In this document: positions 58,601 to 61,534 of the stretch, piece by piece
Position numbering within the stretch: the stretch's first letter is position 1
Layout: the number at the start of each line of letters is the position of its first letter
Assembly: GCA_025642075.2 (NCBI GenBank)
Contig: JAODUO010000573.1
Span: 62,001 to 126,000, forward strand
Direction: 5' to 3'
Source: Ridgeia piscesae
Taxonomy: Eukaryota; Annelida; Polychaeta; Sabellida; Siboglinidae
Length of the DNA stretch: 64,000 nt
Position numbers and translations under genes: made by a program
The notes under the pieces: generated by a model
Databases searched by the model: none
Told to the model about the DNA's origin: nothing
What the model saw: only the letters and a program-made list of their open reading frames with translations

Positions 58601-61534
58601 ACTGGTGTTTGTGTTCTTATGTCATTTACGTGTATAAACACACACCACTGAATCTGAAACACGGTCAAAAACATTTTCTATGCAATAAAAGCAAAAAAAA
58701 TCCCAAGTAGCTATATTTTTGTTGTTGCAAATACAGTGCCAATTAGGAAAACAGGAGACCATTTCGCAAAAGTTGTTAAGAGCTCTTACACCCAATTTTG
58801 CACATTAAAATCCATTTTGATCCTTAATAGTGATCTTGAATATGTGTACCCAAGGGGAGCTTGAAAATTGTCAACACCATGACGTGTCGGCGGGACATTG
58901 TCACTGGTGTGTGACAGAAACAGTGTCCTCAGTAATATGGCATTGCATATTTGCATTTTAATATTTTTATTTAAAACATGTTCTGTTTAATGATGAATTT
59001 TCTCAAAGAACTCTTTATCCCCAGGCGTCAACGAACTAACAATTACTAAATTGTCTTATTTTAGCTAATAGAATTGTTTGTAGAGTTGAAAACAGTTCAG
59101 TACGGACACCTTCAGTCGATGTTTTCATCGTTGCCATGGCGTCCCGATACTTGCGGACATCTGCTTCGTCTTCCTCTGCAACTTCTGTGATGTCCGAATA
59201 ATCAATCGCTGTTGCCAACTTCACATCGTCGCCGTCCCCTGCGATAATTAACATAGAAAAGCACTATGATCACACGCACGCATGTACGCAACGCATGCAC
59301 GCCACAACACAACCTGTTGGTGTCGACACTTCTTGGCTCCTTATGACATCTTCTAATGACATTAACAGGTTGATTGGTACATACCTATAAAGAACACTAG
59401 CGTTTATTTTTTAAAGCACAGCCAAAACCAGAATAAACGTATAATATAAGGTAATTTATTTATGATATATATGACATATTCTAAAGACATAAGTTGTAGG
59501 TCAGTGAATTTGATTTTCGAGAAAATACCATATAAACACTGCATGATGATTTTTTACTTCTTGTCACCAGAGTACACTTTAATGTCTTTTCCATCAACTG
59601 GTAATGCCTATTTCTCATTTATATTACTCTAAAGTACCTATTTAGAAAGGCTACAAAACATTTCATGCATGAATTCCACAAAATGAAACTGATAAATCAC
59701 ACTTGTTTGAGTTAGATTCTTCAGGGTTTCCCACGATGGACATATTTGGTACTATGGGAAACTTGGGGAATATCTATGTACTGTCTGAATATGACAGAGG
59801 AATTCCCCACTGACATCAACTTCAGCCAATAGCAGCACTTGACACAGAGGCATATAGGTAAACAAGTCTCCTGATGTAGGGCACGGTTGAAAGCAGTCTC
59901 CTGACTGGCTTAACGCTGCAAGTGCAGACACAGTGCACATGTGCTAACTGTAAACAGGGTACCGTGGAATCGACTTTCTGAATCCACTAGGTTCTCTGAT
60001 GGAATTTTTGGTGTCTTCGCAATACCTCCATTGTCATGTGTTTGACAGCTGGCTACTCAGTCGTCATCAATTCCATGACGACCGATAAAGGCAGTCCATC
60101 GCTGATGAAGGTGTGGAGAAGACACCGAAAGCTCAACAGGAGAACCCATTCTGAAAGATATCTCGAACTTTATTTACAATAACGATTAACTGAATCCGTT
60201 AGAACATTCATGCTGAGATAACACTTATCATTACCATCATCCGAGGGCAGATCTCCATCCTCATCCCCGTCCCTCTCATACTCCTCAACGTCCCCTGTGA
60301 TCTCCTTCACCATTGACCCTATCCCCAGGGCACTGAGGCCACTCAGGTGCCGCTTCGACTCCTGCAAAGCAAAGACACACAGTGCGAGTGTACGGGTATG
60401 AAACTCAAACAGTTAGAGCGAGCATGGCTGCTCCTGTATCGGGAATTAGCCAGCGCTGTAATAGGAAATCCAGTAAGTTGAACATGGGAAAATGGGACAT
60501 GTTTAAACATCAACGGGTGTTGCGGTCAACTCTTTCAGCTTCTGGGATATGTCCAGTAATAATTGTTTTTAGACAGGACATGTTTTTACCATTTTAGCCT
60601 GCTCCTGGGGGTCATACAGATCTTTCAAACTGTGAATGGTATCATGGGCATACTAGATTAATATTTGTGTTACTATACTTGGTGGGCTGTATATAACTCT
60701 CAACACATTCATTTTAATTCTATGAATATTACCTTACATAATAAATAAAACCTATGTGCAGACACTATCTTTTTAAAGGCAGATGTATGTTTCATTACCC
60801 CAAAACAGCACGGTTGGCAACAATAAAAAGGTAAGTTGTTATATGGCACAGTCTCTAGTCTTGCTCTTGTCGTTCAATCAAATCTCAACTACCTTAGGAA
60901 GCATTCAGCCATGCTGTAATCGCATACAAAGGTGATTTGCACAGAAGACCCAGACACTCATTCATACAGCTGGAAGAACTGGAGCAAGGTAGAGTGGAGA
61001 AATTCCCCACGGTTCAAGATGGCTGCTCAGGAACTGAACCGACAATCTTTCTAGATTATAAATATCAACATAAAATCCGGTGGCACAACCATTACATATT
61101 ATGTATTCCATAAGTATGCAAGTATCATAATTATTTTTTTTGTTCTGCCCCTCTCCCCCCCAAAAAAGTAACAATTCTGTATATCTGAATTATAGTTATG
61201 TTAGCGGAATACAAAGCCAAGTAATGTGTCGGAATATGTATACAAAGATACGGAGAAAGAAATGAAGTCTGTGGGACACACCAGGGGAGACGACGGCCAC
61301 AAACAGACAACAGTTGCGATGATGATCTGTGCTCCCAGCGAGCAAACAGGCACAAGTAATGTGTGGGATGGGAGAGAGTTCGGATGCGTAAAGACAAACC
61401 TCGTCGAGAACATCGTCCACGAGTTCTCCCTTCTTGTTGATGTTGCCGAAGATGAACCCCGTGAGGGAGACGGTGGAGGTCGGGGTCGTGTCTCCCCCCT
61501 CTTGCTCATGCTCGTGCTCGTCCTCGCTGTCCAT
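11023..61534 (-). CDS. TAF1: TAF1, TFIID subunit 1 (42 coding exons, joined)
   Basis: The product is the scaffold subunit of TFIID, the nuclear complex that recognises core promoters and nucleates RNA polymerase II preinitiation complexes. Joined exons give, in order: an acidic TBP-binding N terminus (residues ~1-150), the conserved DUF3591/TAF7-binding core with a winged helix (~336-1100), a lysine/glutamate-rich region (~1100-1320), a zinc knuckle (~1321-1337), two bromodomains that read acetylated histone H4, and an acidic tail. Residue-level similarity to vertebrate TAF1, compared from memory, is high throughout, with motifs such as [26 protein letters not shown] and [12 protein letters not shown]. 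Total is about 1,926 residues plus about 30 missing between the bromodomains; vertebrate TAF1 is about 1,870-1,900. Exon phases agree at every junction that could be checked. Confidence in identity is very high; the missing linker segment is the only gap. Confidence 0.97.
12280..12385 (-). CDS. TAF1: TAF1 coding exon 41 (acidic tail)
   Basis: 35 residues plus one base: [20 protein letters not shown] followed by [15 protein letters not shown]. The D/E-rich segment ending in NYF then [11 protein letters not shown] parallels [20 protein letters not shown] of vertebrate TAF1. Acceptor TTCAG, donor TTCT|GTGAGT, phase 0 in and 1 out. Confidence 0.92.
12600..12660. repeat. (TA)n microsatellite
   Basis: About 60 bases of alternating TA in the intron before exon 41, next to a pair of diverged ~65-bp duplicates (12425-12490 and 12528-12595) containing AATAAAGTTTA. 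Confidence 0.95.
12813..17144 (-). repeat. 28-bp minisatellite (~155 copies) built from exon 40 end plus its 5' splice site
   Basis: Each unit, read on the minus strand, is GGGTTATGAACAG (the last 13 bases of exon 40) plus GTAYGTGGACTGTCA (the first 15 bases of the intron). It therefore repeats a complete CAG|GTAYGTGG donor. The array runs through most of the 4.7-kb intron to the exon itself. Variants alternate GTATGTGG and GTACGTGG. A block at about 13437-14215 is full of small indels. Confidence 0.97.
17131..17199 (-). CDS. TAF1: TAF1 coding exon 40 (acidic tail)
   Basis: [20 protein letters not shown] then YEQ, corresponding to the MSRDASVFQDE region and the following acidic stretch in vertebrates. 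Acceptor TTTCAG. The exon end GGGTTATGAACAG with its donor GTATGTGG is the seed of the 28-bp array filling the next intron, so donor choice in vivo is open. Confidence 0.88.
17392..17528 (-). CDS. TAF1: TAF1 coding exon 39 (acidic tail; minimal form)
   Basis: [17 protein letters not shown], then an acidic segment ending ENALAGMR; phase 1 in, 0 out. The start given is the most gene-proximal TTGTAG acceptor (17530-17529). About 30 further copies of this acceptor and exon start lie upstream at 51- or 48-bp spacing. Use of any of the nearest upstream copies would add a 17-residue repeat ([17 protein letters not shown]) in frame. An exon extended to about 17805 stays open. Confidence 0.85.
17503..19170 (-). 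repeat. 51-bp minisatellite (~31 copies) built from a 3' splice site plus exon 39 start
   Basis: Read on the minus strand, each unit contains CACATGTTGTAG (acceptor) then GTGCTGACATGGAGAGTGTT, the true start of exon 39, and ATGACGCAAGTGT. Most units are 51 bp; some lack AAC (48 bp). In one frame it reads as a 17-residue acidic repeat. Units at 18340-18560 and 18745-18775 are scrambled. Confidence 0.95.
18171..18200. other. 48-bp unit variant within the 51-bp array (in-frame)
   Basis: This unit reads CAGCACCTACATGTGACAC, lacking the AAC of the standard unit, as does one near 17675. The loss is three bases, so the 17-residue reading becomes 16 residues with frame kept. Confidence 0.8.
19254..19371 (-). 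CDS. TAF1: TAF1 coding exon 38 (post-bromodomain)
   Basis: 39 residues plus one base. [20 protein letters not shown] then DAAETDS matches [20 protein letters not shown] / EEAELES. Acceptor GACAG, donor GACG|GTAGGT, phase 1 out. Confidence 0.95.
20000..20396 (-). pseudogene. LINE reverse-transcriptase C-terminal fragment
   Basis: Read on the minus strand this encodes [20 protein letters not shown], then TRGH and [10 protein letters not shown]. After one frameshift near 20225 it continues [15 protein letters not shown] and SSVNIFK. This is the typical C-terminal end of the ORF2 protein of CR1/L2-like non-LTR retrotransposons. It ends in a duplicated CTTGTTAAATC tail. The 5' part is missing, so it is a dead, 5'-truncated insertion, just downstream of the bromodomain 2 donor. 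Confidence 0.8.
20417..20569 (-). CDS. TAF1: TAF1 coding exon 37 (bromodomain 2, helices A-C)
   Basis: 51 residues. [20 protein letters not shown] then [20 protein letters not shown], matching the [20 protein letters not shown] / [20 protein letters not shown] segment. The YNG acetyl-lysine asparagine is present. A degraded LINE fragment sits about 20 bases beyond the donor GAA|GTAAGT. Confidence 0.97.
20779..20871 (-). CDS. TAF1: TAF1 coding exon 36 (bromodomain 2, helix Z and ZA loop)
   Basis: [20 protein letters not shown] then [11 protein letters not shown] matches WPFHHPVNKKFVPDYYKVI and NPMDLETIRK. Where vertebrates have the WPF shelf this sequence reads NIF. At 93 nt, phase 0, it parallels exon 32. 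Acceptor TTCCAG, donor AAG|GTTAGT. Confidence 0.94.
21230..21335. repeat. (CA)n microsatellite
   Basis: An interrupted CA tract on the plus strand in the intron between exons 35 and 36. Confidence 0.95.
21531..24526 (-). repeat. 33-bp minisatellite (~91 copies) after exon 35
   Basis: A near-identical unit (plus strand CTCACACAAACACTGACTTC followed by CACTACTCCGGCC) fills about 3 kb between exons 35 and 36. On the minus strand each unit has donor-like TTTGTGTGAGGG. Whether it derives from the exon 35 donor cannot be judged because that exon edge is corrupted. Confidence 0.95.
24783..24815 (-). CDS. TAF1: TAF1 coding exon 35, incomplete (inter-bromodomain linker)
   Basis: From the acceptor ACAACAG the frame reads [11 protein letters not shown], matching KEDKLARLEKA at the start of the linker between the bromodomains. 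The expected continuation (vertebrate INPLLDDDDQ and about 20 more residues) is absent. The following DNA, 24527-24782, is a noisy mixture related to the 33-bp array. The 3' end and donor of this exon therefore cannot be placed; the coordinates cover only the recognisable part. Confidence 0.7.
25043..25110 (-). CDS. TAF1: TAF1 coding exon 34 (bromodomain 1, helix C)
   Basis: Residues 1521-1543. [20 protein letters not shown] matches [20 protein letters not shown]. Acceptor TGTGTAG, donor GAG|GTAGGT. Exons 33 and 34 together are 153 nt, equal to the single second exon of bromodomain 2. Confidence 0.97.
25529..25613 (-). CDS. TAF1: TAF1 coding exon 33 (bromodomain 1, helices A-B)
   Basis: Residues 1493-1520 plus one base. 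[20 protein letters not shown] then YNG. The YNG asparagine is the one that contacts acetyl-lysine in bromodomains, so the reader function should be intact. Phase 0 in, 1 out. Confidence 0.97.
25755..25865 (-). mobile_element. SINE fragment (TAF1 intron 33)
   Basis: Partial body only: CATCCACCACTGTCTATGGC and ACAGCTGAAAGAACTGGAGC, matching the other copies. Confidence 0.55.
26397..26448 (-). repeat. Short 9-bp repeat starting at the exon 32 donor
   Basis: After GAGAG|GTGAGTCACTGGG the intron repeats GTCACTGGG or GTCACTGAG about six times. The repeat begins inside the 5' splice site. Confidence 0.75.
26449..26541 (-). CDS. TAF1: TAF1 coding exon 32 (bromodomain 1, helix Z and ZA loop)
   Basis: Residues 1462-1492. 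[20 protein letters not shown] then [11 protein letters not shown] match YPFHTPVNAKVVKDYYKII. It contains the ZA-loop VPDYY and PMDL motifs. At 93 nt, phase 0, it has the same length and phase as the first exon of bromodomain 2. Confidence 0.97.
26588..26935. repeat. Purine-rich degenerate minisatellite (~30-33 bp unit)
   Basis: Repeats of GAGAGCATGAGAGAGGGGGG plus AGATA on the plus strand, pyrimidine-rich on the TAF1 sense strand. It lies in the intron between exons 31 and 32, ending about 45 bases before the exon 32 acceptor. Confidence 0.85.
27018..27104. repeat. 17-bp tandem repeat (~4-5 copies)
   Basis: ACAGAAATAAACAATGC is repeated nearly perfectly in the intron just after exon 31. Confidence 0.85.
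27137..27235 (-). CDS. TAF1: TAF1 coding exon 31
   Basis: Residues 1429-1461. [20 protein letters not shown] then [13 protein letters not shown] match [20 protein letters not shown] and LESIINDMRDLPN, the lead-in to bromodomain 1. Donor AAT|GTATGT, phase 0. Confidence 0.96.
27590..27767 (-). repeat. ~50-bp tandem repeat (3-4 copies) starting at the exon 30 donor
   Basis: On the minus strand CACTTTCGGTTTTTTAACAT and ATCCATTTTTTGCATGTTCA recur. The first copy begins within the donor sequence GTCACTTTCGG. Confidence 0.8.
27768..27876 (-). CDS. TAF1: TAF1 coding exon 30
   Basis: Residues 1392-1428. [16 protein letters not shown] and [16 protein letters not shown] match ADEVRRKSLVLKFPKQ and KKKRRVGTTVHCDYLN. 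The basic KKRRR is a likely nuclear localisation signal. A short ~50-bp array starts directly at the donor AAG|GTCACT. Confidence 0.96.
28063..29153. repeat. 21-bp minisatellite (~51 copies), intron 29
   Basis: The unit AGTACTTGGGGAGAGTACAA plus T is highly uniform, with occasional 20-bp units lacking one base. It lies between exons 29 and 30. No exon sequence or splice site is included, so its origin differs from the boundary arrays. Confidence 0.95.
29229..29443 (-). CDS. TAF1: TAF1 coding exon 29 (zinc knuckle)
   Basis: Residues 1321-1391 plus two bases. [20 protein letters not shown] contains the CCHC zinc knuckle (Cx2Cx4Hx6C) that in vertebrate TAF1 contributes to promoter binding. [12 protein letters not shown] and [14 protein letters not shown] follow, as in vertebrates. 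Acceptor CTGCAG, donor ACA|GTGAGT, phase 2 out. Confidence 0.97.
29578..29655. repeat. Dispersed GCGC/TATAGCGCC repeat fragment
   Basis: AATATTTATATAGCGCC, then CACGGTGCTCTATGGCGCTG. A related piece at 45661-45735 has ATTTGTGTAGCACC and AGGCGCTTTACA. This is a common dispersed motif in marine invertebrate genomes; the family is not identified. Confidence 0.5.
30168..30288 (-). CDS. TAF1: TAF1 coding exon 28 (basic region)
   Basis: Residues 1280-1320. [17 protein letters not shown] matches IQEQLRRLKRNQEKEKL, followed by a proline and lysine-rich run that may act as a nuclear localisation signal. Phase 2 in, 0 out; donor AAG|GTATGA. Confidence 0.95.
30365..30675 (-). mobile_element. tRNA-derived SINE, near full length
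   Basis: Read on the minus strand the head carries an A-box-like AATGGCTCGAGGG and a B box GGGTTCAAATC about 40 bases on. A body follows that contains CTCCAGTTCACTCAGCTGTA and GTGGATATTTGTACGAGCAG. The same body recurs at 3046, 25755, 30676, 33355, 34260, 51545 and 60845. Confidence 0.75.
30676..30915 (-). mobile_element. SINE, second copy adjoining the first
   Basis: Shares the same body motifs (AGTGGTGGACATTTGAGTAT on the minus strand) and a head ending AATCGGGTTCAAATCCGATG. It lies head to tail with the copy at 30365. Confidence 0.65.
31139..31198 (-). CDS. TAF1: TAF1 coding exon 27
   Basis: Residues 1260-1279 plus two bases. [20 protein letters not shown] matches [20 protein letters not shown]. 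At 60 nt it is the smallest complete exon. Acceptor TTTTTGCAG, donor AAG|GTAAAG. Confidence 0.95.
31699..31832 (-). CDS. TAF1: TAF1 coding exon 26
   Basis: Residues 1216-1259 plus two bases. [20 protein letters not shown] and [20 protein letters not shown] match [20 protein letters not shown] and onward. Acceptor CACCAG, donor AT|GTAAGT, phase 2 out. Confidence 0.95.
32320..33102 (-). repeat. Degenerate G-rich (sense) array from the exon 25 donor
   Basis: On the TAF1 sense strand GGGGTAGGTCAYGGGGAGAG and variants recur for about 780 bases from the exon 25 donor GGGG|GTAGGTCACAGGG outward. Many units preserve GGG|GTAGGT, a donor-like motif. It is imperfect, with units of about 17-30 bases. 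Confidence 0.85.
33103..33216 (-). CDS. TAF1: TAF1 coding exon 25 (charged coiled region)
   Basis: Residues 1178-1215. [14 protein letters not shown] corresponds to EREEQERKELQRML, then a lysine/aspartate-rich tail. I place the donor at GGGG|GTAGGT (33102-33101) because it keeps phase 0 into exon 26. The donor region is the seed of the pyrimidine-rich (plus-strand) array that fills the next intron, so the exact junction is less certain. Confidence 0.88.
33260..33343. repeat. 84-bp near-perfect palindrome
   Basis: The arms 33260-33301 and 33302-33343 are reverse complements with only two mismatches in 42. There is no loop and the centre is GCGAAGTA/CTTCGC. It lies in the TAF1 intron between exons 24 and 25. 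It is too perfect for neutral intron sequence, so it is probably a palindromic miniature element or a recent inverted duplication. Confidence 0.9.
33355..33465 (-). mobile_element. SINE fragment (TAF1 intron 24)
   Basis: Partial tail and body with CTCAACTTCGCTGGGAACCA, TTCAGCCATGTGGCAATAAA and CAAATATCCATGCC. It directly follows the 84-bp palindrome. Confidence 0.5.
34074..34197 (-). CDS. TAF1: TAF1 coding exon 24
   Basis: Residues 1136-1177. An acidic/serine run is followed by [20 protein letters not shown], matching [20 protein letters not shown]. Phase 2 in, 0 out; donor CAG|GTTGGA. Confidence 0.97.
34260..34420 (-). mobile_element. SINE fragment (TAF1 intron 23)
   Basis: Partial copy with GACTTGTTCAACCAAACACC, CATTCAGCATGGTTGCAATT and AAATATCCACCACTG. 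Confidence 0.55.
34644..34740 (-). CDS. TAF1: TAF1 coding exon 23
   Basis: Residues 1104-1135 plus two bases. [20 protein letters not shown] matches [20 protein letters not shown]. Acceptor CCACAG, donor ACAG|GTAAGT, phase 1 in and 2 out. Confidence 0.97.
35109..35430. repeat. (CCCT)n tract
   Basis: About 320 bases of almost pure CCCT/CTCC tetranucleotide repeat (GGGA on the sense strand) in the intron between exons 22 and 23. Confidence 0.95.
35994..36227. repeat. 12-bp minisatellite (~19 perfect copies)
   Basis: GACCCCATGTGT is repeated without visible error. The sense-strand unit GGGGTCACACAT starts about 20 bases after the exon 22 donor. Confidence 0.97.
36248..36326 (-). CDS. TAF1: TAF1 coding exon 22
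   Basis: Residues 1078-1103 plus one base. [20 protein letters not shown] is identical to vertebrate TAF1. A perfect 12-bp minisatellite begins about 20 bases beyond the donor AAG|GTAGGA. Confidence 0.97.
36796..36918 (-). CDS. TAF1: TAF1 coding exon 21
   Basis: Residues 1037-1077. [20 protein letters not shown] then KQLLRKFGV match the vertebrate protein almost exactly. Acceptor TTGCCAG, donor GAG|GTGGGT, phase 0. Confidence 0.96.
37304..37453 (-). CDS. TAF1: TAF1 coding exon 20
   Basis: Residues 987-1036. [19 protein letters not shown] and [20 protein letters not shown] match vertebrate TAF1 closely. Acceptor TTCTAAG is weak; donor AAG|GTGAGA. Confidence 0.96.
37490..37705. repeat. (GT)n-rich microsatellite
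   Basis: GT dinucleotide runs with interruptions, about 40 bases upstream (sense) of the exon 20 acceptor. Confidence 0.9.
38141..38218 (-). CDS. TAF1: TAF1 coding exon 19
   Basis: Residues 961-986. [18 protein letters not shown] matches DAGYGEKSFFAPEEENEED. Short 78-nt exon, phase 0. Confidence 0.95.
38651..38781 (-). CDS. TAF1: TAF1 coding exon 18 (core end)
   Basis: Residues 917-960. [19 protein letters not shown] and [18 protein letters not shown] match vertebrate TAF1. Acceptor TCGCAG, donor AAG|GTCAGT, phase 1 in and 0 out. Confidence 0.97.
39507..39648 (-). CDS. TAF1: TAF1 coding exon 17 (winged helix)
   Basis: Residues 870-916 plus one base. [20 protein letters not shown] and [20 protein letters not shown] are nearly invariant in animal TAF1. 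The exon start is the last copy of a 68-bp unit repeated about 42 times upstream, so the acceptor at 39649 competes with about 41 near-identical ones. The copy called here is chosen because only it continues into KDMPRR. Confidence 0.96.
39620..42471 (-). repeat. 68-bp minisatellite (~42 copies) built from a 3' splice site plus exon 17 start
   Basis: Each unit, on the minus strand, contains CATCTGTTCACAG (acceptor) then GTGTTCATCTACAGGCTGTT and CTGGAAGAGCAAG. These are the first 33 bases of exon 17 ([11 protein letters not shown]). An intronic ACTGTACCCATG...TGTCCA segment completes the unit. Units differ only at GTGCATG/TTGCATG/TTGGATG/CTTGCATG. The unit has no stop in any sense frame, so the whole array is open in all three. 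Confidence 0.97.
42865..42979 (-). CDS. TAF1: TAF1 coding exon 16 (winged helix)
   Basis: Residues 831-869. [20 protein letters not shown] then [18 protein letters not shown], matching [20 protein letters not shown] and following. This region is part of the winged-helix domain that contacts downstream promoter DNA. Phase 2 in, 0 out. Confidence 0.96.
43140..43735 (-). repeat. Degenerate ~50-60-bp array (about 12 units) built from exon 15 end plus donor
   Basis: On the plus strand each unit resembles the exon 15 end, ACTCACTGTTGCCGGGTGCG TATGA: for example CTCACTGTTGCTGGATGTGT and ACACTGTTACCAGGTGCATC. Each is linked by TTAAGTGTGTTAA-like spacers. The donor ACA|GTGAGT is kept in several units and decayed to GTGTGT in others. 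This looks like an old version of the same process as the younger boundary arrays. Confidence 0.8.
43706..43896 (-). CDS. TAF1: TAF1 coding exon 15 (core, winged-helix start)
   Basis: Residues 768-830 plus two bases. [27 protein letters not shown] and [10 protein letters not shown] match the vertebrate sequence. The last ~28 bases of this exon and its donor (ACA|GTGAGT) recur in degenerate form about a dozen times in the following intron. Confidence 0.96.
43897..44781. other. Intron 14 with diverged dispersed repeat
   Basis: Two related stretches, AATTTAAGACTTTTCAAGGC near 43969 and GAATTAAAGACTTTTCAAGA near 44352, suggest an unidentified dispersed repeat or its two ends. No coding signal. 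Confidence 0.45.
44782..44955 (-). CDS. TAF1: TAF1 coding exon 14 (core)
   Basis: Residues 710-767. [19 protein letters not shown] and [16 protein letters not shown] match vertebrate TAF1 with very few changes. Exons 13 and 14 are both 174 nt, phase 0. Donor CGG|GTAAGT. Confidence 0.97.
44956..46001. other. Intron 13
   Basis: AT-rich, with TA tracts near 45830-45862 and the dispersed GCGCTTTACA fragment at 45661-45735. Nothing else recognised. Confidence 0.55.
46002..46175 (-). CDS. TAF1: TAF1 coding exon 13 (core)
   Basis: Residues 652-709. [20 protein letters not shown] and [10 protein letters not shown] are almost identical to vertebrate TAF1. Acceptor TTCCCAG, donor AAG|GTCAGT, phase 0. 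Confidence 0.97.
46217..46495 (-). mobile_element. MITE family A, full copy 2 (in TAF1 intron)
   Basis: This copy is also exactly 279 bp, with ends CAGGGTGCCGTTTCG and TGAAATGGTCCCCTG. Its reverse complement aligns along its whole length to the copy at 5020-5298. It lies in the intron upstream of exon 13. Confidence 0.85.
46496..47030. other. Intron 12 remainder
   Basis: AT-rich intron sequence with a poly-T run (46711-46726, plus strand) and no recognised gene or repeat family. Confidence 0.6.
47031..47150 (-). CDS. TAF1: TAF1 coding exon 12 (core)
   Basis: Residues 612-651. [14 protein letters not shown] matches [14 protein letters not shown] of the TAF1 core. Acceptor TTATAG, donor CAG|GTCTCT (weak), phase 0. 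Confidence 0.95.
47151..48644. other. Intron 11
   Basis: AT-rich sequence of about 1.5 kb in which I see no repeat array, mobile element or RNA gene. Confidence 0.6.
48645..48713 (-). CDS. TAF1: TAF1 coding exon 11 (core)
   Basis: Residues 589-611. [16 protein letters not shown] matches KKSRILLGKTGVIKEE. The exon is only 69 nt, between two long introns; the upstream intron carries a 23-bp minisatellite. Phase 0 both ends. Confidence 0.95.
48795..50248. repeat. 23-bp minisatellite (~63 copies), intron 10
   Basis: GTCTCAGTGACCAGTGCAGT plus CGT/CAT/CAC, with a few 22-bp units. It lies between exons 10 and 11, not adjoining either, with no exon-derived sequence. Confidence 0.95.
50504..50632 (-). 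CDS. TAF1: TAF1 coding exon 10 (core)
   Basis: Residues 546-588. [17 protein letters not shown] matches LTLDPNDENLILEIPDE, followed by a charged E/K-rich linker. Acceptor ACCGCAG, donor AAG|GTTCGC, phase 0. Confidence 0.95.
50664..51500. repeat. 27-bp minisatellite (~31 copies), intron 9
   Basis: TGGTCCTCATTTTACATGGA plus GGGTGCG, with GGA/GAA and GCG/GCA/TGT variants. On the sense strand it ends about 30 bases before the exon 10 acceptor. The unit is a multiple of three and open in several frames, but it is intronic. Confidence 0.95.
51545..51800 (-). mobile_element. tRNA-derived SINE (TAF1 intron 9)
   Basis: On the minus strand the head reads GGTGGTGTAGTGGCTAGAGT, and a B-box-like AGTTCAATTCC lies downstream. 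The body contains CTTCAGTTCACTGAATGAGT and GTGGTGGATGTTTCTGTACA. It lies immediately upstream of the exon 9 donor side. Confidence 0.7.
51816..51920 (-). CDS. TAF1: TAF1 coding exon 9 (core)
   Basis: Residues 511-545. [20 protein letters not shown] followed by VIWDAE is nearly identical to the vertebrate sequence. Acceptor GGGCAG, donor GAG|GTTTGT, phase 0. Confidence 0.96.
51921..52797. other. Intron 8
   Basis: Contains a diverged direct duplication: GGCCATATTGTAAACTTCATGGACCTGGTT near 52449 and a similar GCCATTTTATAAACTTGATGGACC near 52669 (only parts shown are shared), each followed by a TCACATGA motif. Otherwise unremarkable. Confidence 0.5.
52798..52889 (-). CDS. TAF1: TAF1 coding exon 8 (core, variable linker)
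   Basis: Residues 480-510. It encodes a glycine-rich linker ([14 protein letters not shown]) at the place where vertebrate TAF1 has a shorter variable stretch between QQG and KPWYSIFP. Support is from phase fit (1 in, 0 out), acceptor TTGCAG and donor GGA|GTGAGT rather than from strong sequence identity. Confidence 0.75.
53040..53776 (-). repeat. 20-bp minisatellite (~37 copies) carrying an acceptor-like motif
   Basis: The sense-strand unit is CGTATTGTCTTCACAGTTCA. Each copy holds TTGTCTTCACAG, a good 3' splice-site match, within the intron between exons 7 and 8. It is nearly perfect except for a disrupted stretch at 53400-53490. Confidence 0.95.
54454..54709 (-). CDS. TAF1: TAF1 coding exon 7 (core)
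   Basis: Residues 395-479 plus one base. A divergent acidic stretch is followed by [18 protein letters not shown], matching MVTQLHWEDDIIWDGEDV, then [20 protein letters not shown]. Acceptor TTGTCAG, donor CAGG|GTGAGT, phase 1. Confidence 0.95.
54710..56046. other. Intron 6
   Basis: AT-rich sequence of 1.3 kb without a recognisable element. Lacks minisatellites. Confidence 0.55.
56047..56223 (-). CDS. TAF1: TAF1 coding exon 6 (start of conserved core)
   Basis: Residues 336-394. [16 protein letters not shown] and GFDYGFKLK are nearly identical to the start of the DUF3591 core ([25 protein letters not shown]). This core forms the interlocked barrel with TAF7. Acceptor TGGTAG, donor CAG|GTGGGT, phase 0. 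Confidence 0.96.
56891..57205 (-). CDS. TAF1: TAF1 coding exon 5
   Basis: Residues 231-335. Begins [10 protein letters not shown] and [12 protein letters not shown], matching VLRFLRLFGPGKNVPSVWR plus a basic run, which could serve as a nuclear localisation signal. A variable acidic/lysine linker follows, then a D/E-rich end. Phase 0 at both ends. Confidence 0.94.
57206..57784. other. Intron 4
   Basis: Carries a short SINE body remnant near 57265-57330 (AGAAGTATTCAGCCATTCTC). Nothing else recognised. Confidence 0.45.
57785..58083 (-). CDS. TAF1: TAF1 coding exon 4
   Basis: Residues 131-230. Opens with an acidic segment followed by KLMPPP, as in vertebrate TAF1, then a divergent serine-rich linker, and ends with [12 protein letters not shown], matching [11 protein letters not shown]. 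The final motif is continued by VLRF in the next exon. Acceptor GCTGAAG is unusual (no pyrimidine immediately before AG) but phase and homology require it. Donor AAAG|GTAATG. Confidence 0.93.
58752..59024 (+). mobile_element. MITE family A, copy 3 (in TAF1 intron)
   Basis: Begins CAGGAGACCATTTCGC, then GTTGTTAAGAGCTCTTACAC and TTTTGATCCTTAATAGTGAT as in the other copies. The right terminal repeat is eroded. It lies in the intron between exons 3 and 4. Confidence 0.75.
59110..59238 (-). CDS. TAF1: TAF1 coding exon 3
   Basis: Residues 88-130. [14 protein letters not shown] matches the conserved AVDYSDINEVAEDE motif of the TAF1 N-terminal region. Acceptor ATCGCAG, donor GAAG|GTGTCC, phase 1 in and out. 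Confidence 0.95.
59239..60234. other. Intron 2 with hammerhead-like motif
   Basis: Mostly unremarkable intron. Near 60060-60130 (plus strand) a perfect GTCGTCAT/ATGACGAC inverted repeat is followed by CTGATGA, a 5-bp hairpin and GAAA, a hammerhead-ribozyme-like arrangement described in the findings. Confidence 0.4.
60235..60361 (-). CDS. TAF1: TAF1 coding exon 2 (TAND region)
   Basis: Residues 46-87 plus one base. [18 protein letters not shown] matches the ECKKHLAGLGALGLGSLI segment of vertebrate TAF1. Acceptor TTTGCAG, donor GATG|GTAATG, phase 1 out. Ends in an acidic run. Confidence 0.95.
60845..61060 (-). mobile_element. SINE, diverged copy (TAF1 intron 1)
   Basis: Contains the family body in reverse orientation: GGAAGCATTCAGCCATGCTG, then CAGCTGGAAGAACTGGAGCA, then the GAACTGAACCGACAATC remnant of the head. 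Confidence 0.6.
61400..61534 (-). CDS. TAF1: TAF1 coding exon 1 (N terminus, TAND region)
   Basis: Encodes residues 1-45, acidic, then the motif [11 protein letters not shown], which corresponds to SLAGFLFGNIN at the start of the TBP-binding N-terminal domain (TAND1) of vertebrate TAF1. The ATG at 61534 is the first in frame before this motif. A TTTTTTTAG acceptor lies 9 bases before the ATG (exon would begin at 61543), so a non-coding 5' UTR exon probably lies further upstream. The donor is GAG|GTTTGT, phase 0. Confidence 0.93.
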
